Of a DNA stretch of 32,939 nucleotides, positions 26,740 to 32,939 are shown piece by piece. The DNA is from Flavobacteriales bacterium (GTDB taxonomy: Bacteria; Bacteroidota; Bacteroidia; Palsa-965), in the NCBI GenBank assembly GCA_002737665.1, contig NSIF01000022.1, positions 1 to 32,939 on the forward strand, written 5' to 3'. Both the position numbers and the translations under genes were made by a program. Position 1 is the first letter of the stretch. Each line of letters begins with the position of its first letter. The notes beneath the pieces were generated by a model. That model had not been told where the DNA came from. It did no database searches and saw nothing but the letters and a program-made list of their open reading frames with translations.

Positions 26740-27510
26740 TTACCAACTTCCGCCACCGCCACCACCGCCACCGAAGCTACCTCCACCGAAGCCACCGAAA
26801 CCGCCGCCGCCACTACTTCCCCCGCCGCCATGGCCCCAACCGCCACCGCCAATAAAAAACCCAGTAGCCATTCCACTGCCAAATCCCCCCCCACTGCCAC
26901 CTTTAAAAACTCGGAAGAGAAATAGTATTAAAAGAAATGCAAGTAATAAATAAATTCCTTTTTGCTTATAAGAGGGTACATTATAACTCTTCGAATTAAT
27001 TTCACCCTTTGCAAGTTTCATAAGCACATCGGTCCCTGCATTTAATCCTTCATAAAAATTTCCATTTCTAAATGACGGAGCTATTTCTTTTTCGCAAATG
27101 TGCTTTGCAGTTATATCGGGAATGGCGCCTTCTAATCCATAACCAACGGCTATATAAGGTGGAATTCTGTGACCTTTACGACCAGTTGGGTTTATCAAAA
27201 CAATTACCCCGTTTTTAAAATCCTTTTGACCAACACCCCAAGTTCGTCCTAATTCAGTAGCAAATGAATTGGCATCATTATCCCCGAAATTATCTACAAT
27301 TACAACTACAATCTGATTGCTGGTTTCCTTAGAGAAATTTACCAATTTAGTTTCTAAAGCTTGTTCTTCACTTTTAGAAAGAAACTCAGGGAATTCTTTG
27401 GAAAAATTGTTTACTAAACGAGGTGGATTTTGTTGGGATGGAATTGTTCCACTTTGAGAAAAGGATGGAACTGAAAAAAAAATAAAAGCAATAAAACTTA
27501 GTAATTTCAT
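26740..27510 (-). CDS. TPM-domain protein with Gly-rich tail (YgcG-like)
   Basis: This 256-residue envelope protein has a signal peptide at residues 1-19 (MKLLSFIAFIFFSVPSFSQS). A TPM domain follows, about 35-165, with the signature SNQIVVVIVDNFGDND and GYGLEGAIPD. One membrane helix lies at about 185-202. The tail of about 50 residues is nearly all glycine and ends GGGGSW. The tail is encoded by GGC/GGT codons and makes a local GC-rich island at 26740-26900. TPM domains have been linked to photosystem repair, membrane protein quality control and, in some cases, phosphatase activity; the function here is unknown. Its ATG overlaps the stop of the preceding TPM gene in ATGA form. Confidence 0.88.
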   Translation of the reverse strand: MKLLSFIAFIFFSVPSFSQSGTIPSQQNPPRLVNNFSKEFPEFLSKSEEQALETKLVNFSKETSNQIVVVIVDNFGDNDANSFATELGRTWGVGQKDFKNGVIVLINPTGRKGHRIPPYIAVGYGLEGAIPDITAKHICEKEIAPSFRNGNFYEGLNAGTDVLMKLAKGEINSKSYNVPSYKQKGIYLLLAFLLILFLFRVFKGGSGGGFGSGMATGFFIGGGGWGHGGGGSSGGGGFGGFGGGSFGGGGGGGGSW

Positions 27511-27941
27511 TTGAAACTTATTTCATTCGAGAGTTCATTCGCATCGTCTCCCGCATAGGGAAAATGTTGTTTCAATTGAATTCCTGAAAGTGTAATTCCT
27601 TCAACTAAACCTTCTGTAAATGCTGATTTTCTAAAATTACCTTCCATTAAACTAGCTATTTCATTCCAAAAATCAGACGGCACCTTTTCATTTATGCCTT
27701 GATCGCCATAAATTGAAAATACACGAGATTCAATGGCGAGATAAAACAAAATTCCATTTCGCAGTTTTGTTTCGTGCATTTTCAATTTAGCAAAAACTTT
27801 TTCGGCCACCTTTATAACATCACCATCACATTTTTTTTCAATATGCACACGTATCTCCCCGGAAGTATTAAGCTCAGCTAAATAAATAGCTGTTTTAATT
27901 TGTTCCTTCTGTGCTGTTGAGAAAAAAATTTCTGCCGACAT
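27507..27941 (-). CDS. Short TPM-domain protein
   Basis: This 144-residue protein has a TPM fold but no signal peptide or membrane helix. It is distinct from its neighbour, which has both. It contains AEIFFSTAQKEQIKTAIYLA and TSGEIRVHIEKKC at the N terminus, then a mid-domain SIYGDQGINEKVPSDFW that matches the TPM core. It lies 2 bases downstream of lemA and overlaps the next TPM gene by 4 bases, so all three are translated from one transcript. LemA with one or two TPM proteins is a recurrent Bacteroidota arrangement; the joint role is not established. Confidence 0.85.
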   Translation of the reverse strand: MSAEIFFSTAQKEQIKTAIYLAELNTSGEIRVHIEKKCDGDVIKVAEKVFAKLKMHETKLRNGILFYLAIESRVFSIYGDQGINEKVPSDFWNEIASLMEGNFRKSAFTEGLVEGITLSGIQLKQHFPYAGDDANELSNEISFK

Positions 27942-27943
27942 TT

Positions 27944-28498
27944 TTAGAACTTTACTTCAGGTGCTTTTTCAGAACCGGCTGCTTCCTTAAATGGATCTTT
28001 ATGTGGGAATATAGATGCATTCAAGAACATGGAAGAGAAAAATCCTCGGATATGAGAATTGTAAACCATGATTGCTTCGTTGTAATCTTTACGAGAAACC
28101 GCAATTCGATTTTCTGTTCCCTCTAGCTGAGATTGTAAGTCCGCGAAATTAGCTGTTGACTTGATTTCTGGATATGCTTCAAAAGTAGCTTTAATCAACG
28201 TATTGATTTTAGCACCTGCAGCATCCAATTGATCAGGAGTTGTAGCATTTGAAATACCTGCGCGCGCATCAGTTACCTGAGTTAAAATTCCTTTCTCATT
28301 TGCAGCAGCACCTTTTACTGTTGCAACCAGCTGAGGAATTAAATCGGCACGACGTTGATAGTCGGCTCCAACATTTCCCCATTTTTCAGTTACTTTTTCT
28401 TGATACGTTACTGCATTGTTATACATACTTCTGTAGCCCATAAAAATGCTAAGTCCTAAGACGGCTACTACAATTAATGCGATTAATCCTTTACTCAT
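27944..28498 (-). CDS. LemA family protein
   Basis: This 184-residue membrane-anchored helical protein has one N-terminal transmembrane helix (about residues 4-22). The conserved LemA block DYQRRADLIPQLVATVKGAA spans about 46-65, followed by the long helical hairpin characteristic of the family. The C terminus ends in the periplasm-type sequence EKAPEVKF. The family's molecular function is unknown, and the name comes from a Listeria antigen. It is the first gene of the LemA-TPM-TPM run, 65 bases downstream of htpG on the same strand. Its own upstream region holds a near-match promoter box (TAAATTTA, 28545-28552). Confidence 0.92.
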   Translation of the reverse strand: MSKGLIALIVVAVLGLSIFMGYRSMYNNAVTYQEKVTEKWGNVGADYQRRADLIPQLVATVKGAAANEKGILTQVTDARAGISNATTPDQLDAAGAKINTLIKATFEAYPEIKSTANFADLQSQLEGTENRIAVSRKDYNEAIMVYNSHIRGFFSSMFLNASIFPHKDPFKEAAGSEKAPEVKF

Positions 28499-28563
28499 TT
28501 TGGTTTGGTTTTTTACTGTTTTAGTTCCTTTAATAAAATTATTGTAAATTTAAGTTATACCTG

Positions 28564-30465
28564 TTAAATTAATTCCACACTTCGTTTTATAAATTTAGTC
28601 AATTCTTCTCCTTTCAATAAGCCCTGTGCAAGCAATGCTAAATCGCAGGCCTGCTTTAATAATTCCTTTTGGGTTTGCTCATTTTTTTCAGAAATAACTT
28701 TACTAACTAATGGATGATTTGTATTGACAACAAGATTATGCATATCAGGCATGGTTCCAAACATATTCATTCCACCACCGCCACCAAGCGCACTCATATC
28801 CTTCATTCTGCGCATAAACTCGGGACGTGTAATCAACATAGGAGGATCAGTTGGACTCAAGGATTCTAAATTAACAGAAAATTTTTCATCTCCAATAACC
28901 GATTCCACCACCTTCTTCAATGCTTCTTGTTCCTTTTCAGAAAGCAAAGATGGCATTGGCTCCTCTTTTTTGATCAGCTTATCGATGGTATCAGAATCGA
29001 CACGAACAAATGAAACATTTTCAAGTTTTGGTTCTACAAAATTGATAAAATGTGCATCAATCATACTATCCATCACAAGCACATCGTAGCCACGTGACTT
29101 AGCCGTTTCGATAAAACTGTGCTGCTCCTCTACATTATTAGTATAAAGATGAATCACTTTTTGACTAGTATTGGTTTGAGAAGGTGCAATATGCGCTTTG
29201 TAATCGTCCATTGTAAAACACTTCCCATCGACATTTTTCAGTAAGGCAAACTTCTTTGCTTTATCATAAAATTTATCATCACTCAACATTCCATATTGAA
29301 CAAAAATTCGAATGTCTTCCCATTTACTTTCAAAATCAGGACGATCTTTTTTGAAAAGCTCTTCTAATTTATCAGCCACTTTTTTGGTGATGTGAGAAGA
29401 AATCTTTTTTACGTTACCATCACTTTGTAAATAAGAACGTGAAACATTAAGTGGAATATCTGGCGAATCGATTACACCACGAAGTAAAGTTAAAAAGTCA
29501 GGAACAATTTCTCCTACAGCATCAGTTACAAATACCTGATTGGAATAAAGCTGAATTTTATCTTTCTGTGTCTCAAAAGTTTTTTTGATTTTAGGAAAAA
29601 ATAAAATCCCCGTTAGATTAAAAGGATAATCTACGTTGAGGTGAATCCAAAACAAAGGACTCTCGAAATTCATCGGATACAATTCACGATAGAATTTTTG
29701 ATAATCATCATCCGTTAAATCTGCTGGCTTTTTCGTCCATGCAGGAGTTGGATTATTAATAATTGTGGGAACAGTTTCTTTTTCTGCTGGTTTGGTTTCC
29801 TTACCTTCTTCGTCTTTCTCGGCTGGAACAACATCAATTTCGTGTGTCCCGAAATGAATTGGTACAGGAAGAAACTTACAGTATTTTTCAAGAATTCCTT
29901 CGATGCGAGCATCTTCCAAAAATTCAAGAGAATCTTCTGCGATATGTAAAATAATATCAGTTCCTCTGTCTACTTTTTCAGCAGGAACAATATTGTAAGT
30001 CGGACTTCCATCACAAGTCCAGCTCACAGCAGTTGAATCGTCTTTGTAAGATTTGGTAACAATTTCTACTTTGGCAGCCACCATAAAGGCAGAATAAAAA
30101 CCCAAACCAAAATGTCCGATAATGCCATTTACTGCATCAGATTTATCTTTATACTTCTCCACAAATTCCTCAGCACCAGAAAATGCGACTTGTGCAATGT
30201 ATTTTTCAACTTCATCCTCGGTCATTCCAATTCCACGATCAGAAATAATAAGCGTCTTTGCTTCTTTATCAAGTTGGATAGAGATGAAAAGATTAGAAAA
30301 ATCGCCAGTCGTTTCACCCATAGCAGAAAGGGCTTGCAATTTTTTGGTTGCATCAACTGCATTAGAAACTAATTCTCGAACGAAAATTTCGTGGTCCGAA
30401 TAAAGAAACTTCTTAATAATTGGGAAAATATTCTCCGTTTGAACATTTATGGTACCTGTTGACAT
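28564..30465 (-). CDS. htpG: Molecular chaperone HtpG (bacterial Hsp90)
   Basis: This 633-residue dimeric ATP-driven chaperone has the GHKL ATPase motifs: ELVSNAVDATKKL near 31-43, SDRGIGMTEDE near 75-85 and GHFGLGFYSAFMVA near 117-130. A charged linker of about 20 residues (AEKDEEGKETKPAEKE) joins the N and middle domains. The middle domain carries RGVIDSPDIPLNVSRSYLQ. The C-terminal domain has a glycine/methionine-rich loop near 556-570 (GGGGGMNMFG) where E. coli HtpG exposes its client-binding helix. No MEEVD tail is present, as expected for bacteria. The 134-base upstream gap contains the sigma-54-like promoter and TGACA repeats described separately. Confidence 0.98.
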   Translation of the reverse strand: MSTGTINVQTENIFPIIKKFLYSDHEIFVRELVSNAVDATKKLQALSAMGETTGDFSNLFISIQLDKEAKTLIISDRGIGMTEDEVEKYIAQVAFSGAEEFVEKYKDKSDAVNGIIGHFGLGFYSAFMVAAKVEIVTKSYKDDSTAVSWTCDGSPTYNIVPAEKVDRGTDIILHIAEDSLEFLEDARIEGILEKYCKFLPVPIHFGTHEIDVVPAEKDEEGKETKPAEKETVPTIINNPTPAWTKKPADLTDDDYQKFYRELYPMNFESPLFWIHLNVDYPFNLTGILFFPKIKKTFETQKDKIQLYSNQVFVTDAVGEIVPDFLTLLRGVIDSPDIPLNVSRSYLQSDGNVKKISSHITKKVADKLEELFKKDRPDFESKWEDIRIFVQYGMLSDDKFYDKAKKFALLKNVDGKCFTMDDYKAHIAPSQTNTSQKVIHLYTNNVEEQHSFIETAKSRGYDVLVMDSMIDAHFINFVEPKLENVSFVRVDSDTIDKLIKKEEPMPSLLSEKEQEALKKVVESVIGDEKFSVNLESLSPTDPPMLITRPEFMRRMKDMSALGGGGGMNMFGTMPDMHNLVVNTNHPLVSKVISEKNEQTQKELLKQACDLALLAQGLLKGEELTKFIKRSVELI

Positions 30466-30520
30466 AATTAATCTGTTTAAATTTTGTTATTTATGAAAAA
30501 AAATCGCTTTCAATCTACGA

Positions 30521-30536
30521 TTCAAATGATGTGCCA
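30521..30536 (-). promoter_or_regulatory. Sigma-54-like -24/-12 promoter for htpG
   Basis: The minus strand reads TGGCACATCATTTGAA. TGGCAC is a full -24 match and TTGA stands for the -12 TTGC, with exactly 10 bases between GG and GA. The predicted start near 30511 gives a leader of about 46 bases. No TAnnTTTG box is present in this gap. The rpoN gene is not in the window, so use of sigma-54 is inferred. Confidence 0.55.
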
Positions 30537-30548
30537 ATGAAAATAAAG

Positions 30549-30605
30549 TGACAGGATGACAAAAACGAGGCGATTTGTCAGTACAAAAACAAGTGTTTGT
30601 CAGTA
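30549..30605 (-). promoter_or_regulatory. Four TGACA/TGTCA half-sites upstream of htpG (candidate enhancer)
   Basis: On the plus strand, TTTGTCAGTA occurs identically at 30574-30583 and 30596-30605, 22 bases apart (two helical turns). TGACAAA at 30557-30563 forms an inverted repeat with TTTGTCA at 30574-30580 across 10 bases. TGACA recurs at 30549-30553. The cluster begins 13 bases upstream of the -24 box. The distal repeat overlaps the dnaX stop codon. Confidence 0.6.
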
Positions 30606-32408
30606 TTCAACCTCTAAGTCAAAAGCTTGTTTCAAATTATTTATTTTGGGATTTATTTCCTCCAACTTTTTGTATCGATCTTGTGCCGTATAAACAAGTG
30701 CTTCACCCTCTTCCTTACTGACGATAATTGTCAGTTTAAAAACAAAATTTTTCAATGCTTTTCGTAAAAAAGTCATCAATTCAGTTTTATCTCCGTTCAT
30801 ACGTTCTTCGGCCATGGAATTCAAAACCGTAAAAGAGACCAAATCAACATCCTCCTTTACAGGTTTATTTCCTGTAAATGTGGCATAATCCATTTGTCGC
30901 TTTGCATCTTTAAGTAATGCTGCGTAACCAAGCCAAGCCGCTTCCAAATCTATTTGCGAAAAATTCTCCGCTGCTAATCCGATTTCTGAAATATTGACAA
31001 TAGCTTCTTGCTTTTGCGCTGTTATAGTTGTAAAACTTGAAATACTTGGTGAGGTTTTCAGCAACATTTTCTTTACTTGTGCATTGGCTTTTATAGGAGG
31101 AGCCAATGTTTGAATTGGTTCTGCTACACTAGAATCAATTGGCGTATTTTTTTCAACAGCAATCAAATTCTCATTTACAGAATTGACTTGCTCAACATCA
31201 CTTTTTCTTTCAAGCACAGGTGTTGTTGCACTAATTGGGGAAGCTTTAGTACCAAAAATTAGCTTGGGTTCGTCATTTTTTTTTTCGCCGGAAATTAACG
31301 CTCCGGAAATTGCTGTGAGTTGCATAAGGGCAAATTCAACTAACAACCTTTGGTTCCTCGCGCTTTTAAAATTTACATCACAAGTATTAACCACTTTCAA
31401 AGCACGCAATAAAAAAGGTGTTGAAGTTTTTTCTGATTGTTCTTTATATCGTTTTTGAATATTTTGACCCACTTCTAATAAACTAATTGTAGCGGCATCT
31501 TTACAAACTAATAAATTTCTGAAATGTTCAGCAAGCCCCGCAATAAAATTATGTCCGTCGAATCCTTTACTTAAAATTTCATTGTATAAAAGGAGTGAAC
31601 CGGGAATATTTTCTTCGAACAAAAAATCTGTAGCTCGGAAATAATAATCGTAATCGAGCACATTTAAATTTTCGATGACGGCTTTATAGGTCAAATTAGC
31701 ACCAGTAAAACTTACCACTTGGTCGAAAATAGAACAGGCATCGCGCAAGGCGCCGTCTGCTTTTTGAGCAATGATATGCAAGGCATCAATTTCTGCTTCT
31801 ACATTTTCACTTTTTGCAATAAAGGCAAGGTGATTGGCGATGTCTTCAACCTGAATGCGATTGAAATTAAAAATCTGACAACGAGAAAGAATCGTTGGAA
31901 TGATTTTGTGACGTTCTGTAGTTGCTAAAATAAAAATAGCGTAGCGCGGTGGCTCTTCAAGTGTTTTCAAAAAGGCGTTAAATGCGGCCGCAGAGAGCAT
32001 GTGCACCTCATCAATTACATATACCTTTTTTGCATTCGGATTACTCTCTAATAGCCGAGGAGGAATACGAACTGTATCCACCAAATTCCGAATATCTTCA
32101 ACAGAATTATTTGAAGCGGCATCGAGCTCCATTATATCTATTGCTTGCCCATTATTAAAGGAAGTACAACTTTCACATGTATTGCAGGCCTCAGTATCGG
32201 CTGTGAGTTGGGTACAATTAATTGTTTTAGCAAGAATTCGCGCGCAGGTAGTTTTTCCTACGCCACGCGGACCACAAAACAAAAATGCCGAAGCAAGTTG
32301 ATTGTTTTTGACAGCATTTTTTAGCGTTGTAGTAATCGGCATTTGTCCCACAACACTATTAAAGTATGCAGGGCGGTACTTTCGGGCTGAAACAATGAAG
32401 TTTTCCAT
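30600..32408 (-). CDS. dnaX: DNA polymerase III subunits gamma and tau
   Basis: This is the clamp-loader ATPase subunit, 602 residues from the ATG at 32408. A GTG three codons upstream is also in frame but less likely. Walker A is GPRGVGKTT near residue 46. The zinc site is CTQLTADTEACNTCESC near 65-81, Walker B is IDEVHMLS near 132, and the sensor is SRC near 176. Domain III ends around residue 367. The rest is the tau-type tail of low complexity and a folded C-terminal domain. At the domain III/tail border, coding A10 (31276-31285) creates a slippery site. A -1 shift reads TGA directly after it, giving a product of about 378 residues. See the finding for the gamma/tau interpretation. Confidence 0.96.
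   Translation of the reverse strand: MENFIVSARKYRPAYFNSVVGQMPITTTLKNAVKNNQLASAFLFCGPRGVGKTTCARILAKTINCTQLTADTEACNTCESCTSFNNGQAIDIMELDAASNNSVEDIRNLVDTVRIPPRLLESNPNAKKVYVIDEVHMLSAAAFNAFLKTLEEPPRYAIFILATTERHKIIPTILSRCQIFNFNRIQVEDIANHLAFIAKSENVEAEIDALHIIAQKADGALRDACSIFDQVVSFTGANLTYKAVIENLNVLDYDYYFRATDFLFEENIPGSLLLYNEILSKGFDGHNFIAGLAEHFRNLLVCKDAATISLLEVGQNIQKRYKEQSEKTSTPFLLRALKVVNTCDVNFKSARNQRLLVEFALMQLTAISGALISGEKKNDEPKLIFGTKASPISATTPVLERKSDVEQVNSVNENLIAVEKNTPIDSSVAEPIQTLAPPIKANAQVKKMLLKTSPSISSFTTITAQKQEAIVNISEIGLAAENFSQIDLEAAWLGYAALLKDAKRQMDYATFTGNKPVKEDVDLVSFTVLNSMAEERMNGDKTELMTFLRKALKNFVFKLTIIVSKEEGEALVYTAQDRYKKLEEINPKINNLKQAFDLEVEY
31276..31285 (-). promoter_or_regulatory. A10 slippery site in dnaX (candidate gamma-producing slip)
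   Basis: The coding strand reads GAA AAA AAA AAT GAC, a run of ten A. One extra A in the transcript, or a -1 ribosomal slip on A-AAA-AAA, makes the next codon TGA (31275-31273). Loss of one A, or a +1 slip, ends at TAA (31261-31259) after five codons. The site lies at the end of the conserved clamp-loader domain. Confidence 0.6.
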
Positions 32409-32530
32409 TGAGGGCACTAAATTAAATCATAATTGTCTAAAAAAAAGACCCTACTAGAGAATTGCTGAATTAGTTTATTAACAAAATAACAAAATGTTGT
32501 GTAAAATTAATTTTATGACAAAGGATCTTT

Positions 32531-32565
32531 TTTTGCATTAATTATTGAAAATTTATCTAAATTTA
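32531..32565 (+). promoter_or_regulatory. Candidate promoter for the secreted protein
   Basis: A TTTTG at 32531-32535 (TTG -33 box) is separated by 22 bases from TAAATTTA at 32558-32565. The latter matches TAnnTTTG except for the last base. The spacing fits the Bacteroidota promoter. The predicted leader is about 44 bases to the ATG at 32616. Confidence 0.35.
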
Positions 32566-32615
32566 TTACAGAAATATATATACCTTGCGTATTCCAAATT
32601 ATAAAAAAATATCAA

Positions 32616-32939
32616 ATGAAAAAAATCTACTTTCTTATTAGCACTGCGCTTTTTTCTTCAGCATTATTCGCGCAATCTTCTTTCTCTGACAATTTCGAAA
32701 GCTACAATGTTGGCGCTTACCTTGGGCCTCAGCCACAATGGACAACCTGGAGCGGTGCTTCAAGTACAACTGAAGACACACAAGTAAATAACACAATGAA
32801 CAACACTCCTGCAGGGGCAAAGTCTGTTCATTATGTTTCTACTCTTGCCAATGGCGGTCCACAGGATTGTGTACTTCCATTCGGAGGTGCTTACAATACA
32901 GGAAATTTTGCTTACCAGATGGATATTTTTATCGAGCCC
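32616..32939 (+). CDS. Secreted protein, N-terminal part
   Basis: The gene runs off the right edge; 108 codons are visible. A clear signal peptide (MKKIYFLISTALFSSALFAQ) is followed by SSFSDNFESYNVGAYLGPQP. The mature part is rich in Asn, Gly, Thr and Ser, with few charges, as in extracellular beta-sandwich proteins of Bacteroidota. The FSDNFESYNVG opening is common in large exported proteins that end in a type IX secretion sorting domain. That domain would lie beyond the window, so T9SS export is an inference. A LamG-like carbohydrate-binding fold is possible. One Cys is visible (QDCVLP). Confidence 0.78.
   Translation, partial: MKKIYFLISTALFSSALFAQSSFSDNFESYNVGAYLGPQPQWTTWSGASSTTEDTQVNNTMNNTPAGAKSVHYVSTLANGGPQDCVLPFGGAYNTGNFAYQMDIFIEP

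Noticed and set aside
26688-26900. Ala/Val-rich minus-strand frame of 70 codons
   Set aside because: It is a shadow of the glycine-tail region of the TPM gene, read one base out of frame.
32502-32515. TAAAATTAATTTTA palindrome before the secreted protein
   Set aside because: It is made only of A and T, in a very AT-rich gap where such palindromes arise easily by chance.
1-32939. Mobile elements, CRISPR arrays, tRNA or rRNA genes
   Set aside because: I saw no transposase, integrase, regularly spaced repeats or RNA gene structure. Gaps between genes are all under 300 bases.

Overview
This 32.9 kb window is a compact, AT-rich chromosomal segment of a member of the Bacteroidota. Several things point there. 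There is a GldA-type ABC ATPase of the gliding/type IX secretion group and a TonB-dependent receptor with an N-terminal carboxypeptidase-regulatory-like domain. A fused alpha/beta 2-oxoacid dehydrogenase E1 and a family-typical Prc protease are present. Many starts lack Shine-Dalgarno sequences, and several upstream regions carry exact TAnnTTTG promoter boxes. I see no insertion sequence, prophage, CRISPR array, tRNA or rRNA, and no gene-free stretch above 300 bases. The genus cannot be settled from the sequence.

Layout. Positions 1-2195 (minus) hold a universal stress protein, a cation/proton antiporter and the first 19 codons of miaE in one tight run. A lone fatty-acid desaturase follows (plus). 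At 3408-6295 (plus) comes MazG-like pyrophosphohydrolase, GMC oxidoreductase and NAD-dependent epimerase. At 6334-8527 (minus) lie rsgA, dtd and an RsuA/RluF-type pseudouridine synthase, a translation-quality group. gldA and metK (plus) meet tatC (minus) at a perfect bidirectional terminator. A large GT-C/TPR membrane protein (plus) abuts a methyltransferase (minus).

Positions 15220-23006 (minus) hold the Prc protease, a TlpA-like thioredoxin, the fused E1 dehydrogenase, an ABC-F ATPase and a rhomboid protease. Next come a TonB-dependent receptor and a small unknown protein (plus). The minus-strand run 25937-30465 contains LemA, two TPM-domain proteins and a TerB/J-domain protein, with htpG just upstream. 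dnaX (minus) and the start of a secreted protein (plus) close the window.

Two signals stand out. First, dnaX carries a run of ten A residues at the point where the conserved gamma part ends. A one-base slip there in the -1 direction meets TGA at once, and a +1 slip meets TAA five codons later. This is the arrangement expected for making gamma and tau from one gene. Second, the htpG leader has a sigma-54-like -24/-12 element preceded by four TGACA/TGTCA half-sites, two of them in identical 10-base repeats 22 bases apart. That suggests an enhancer-controlled chaperone promoter. Most of the remaining genes are ordinary core functions.
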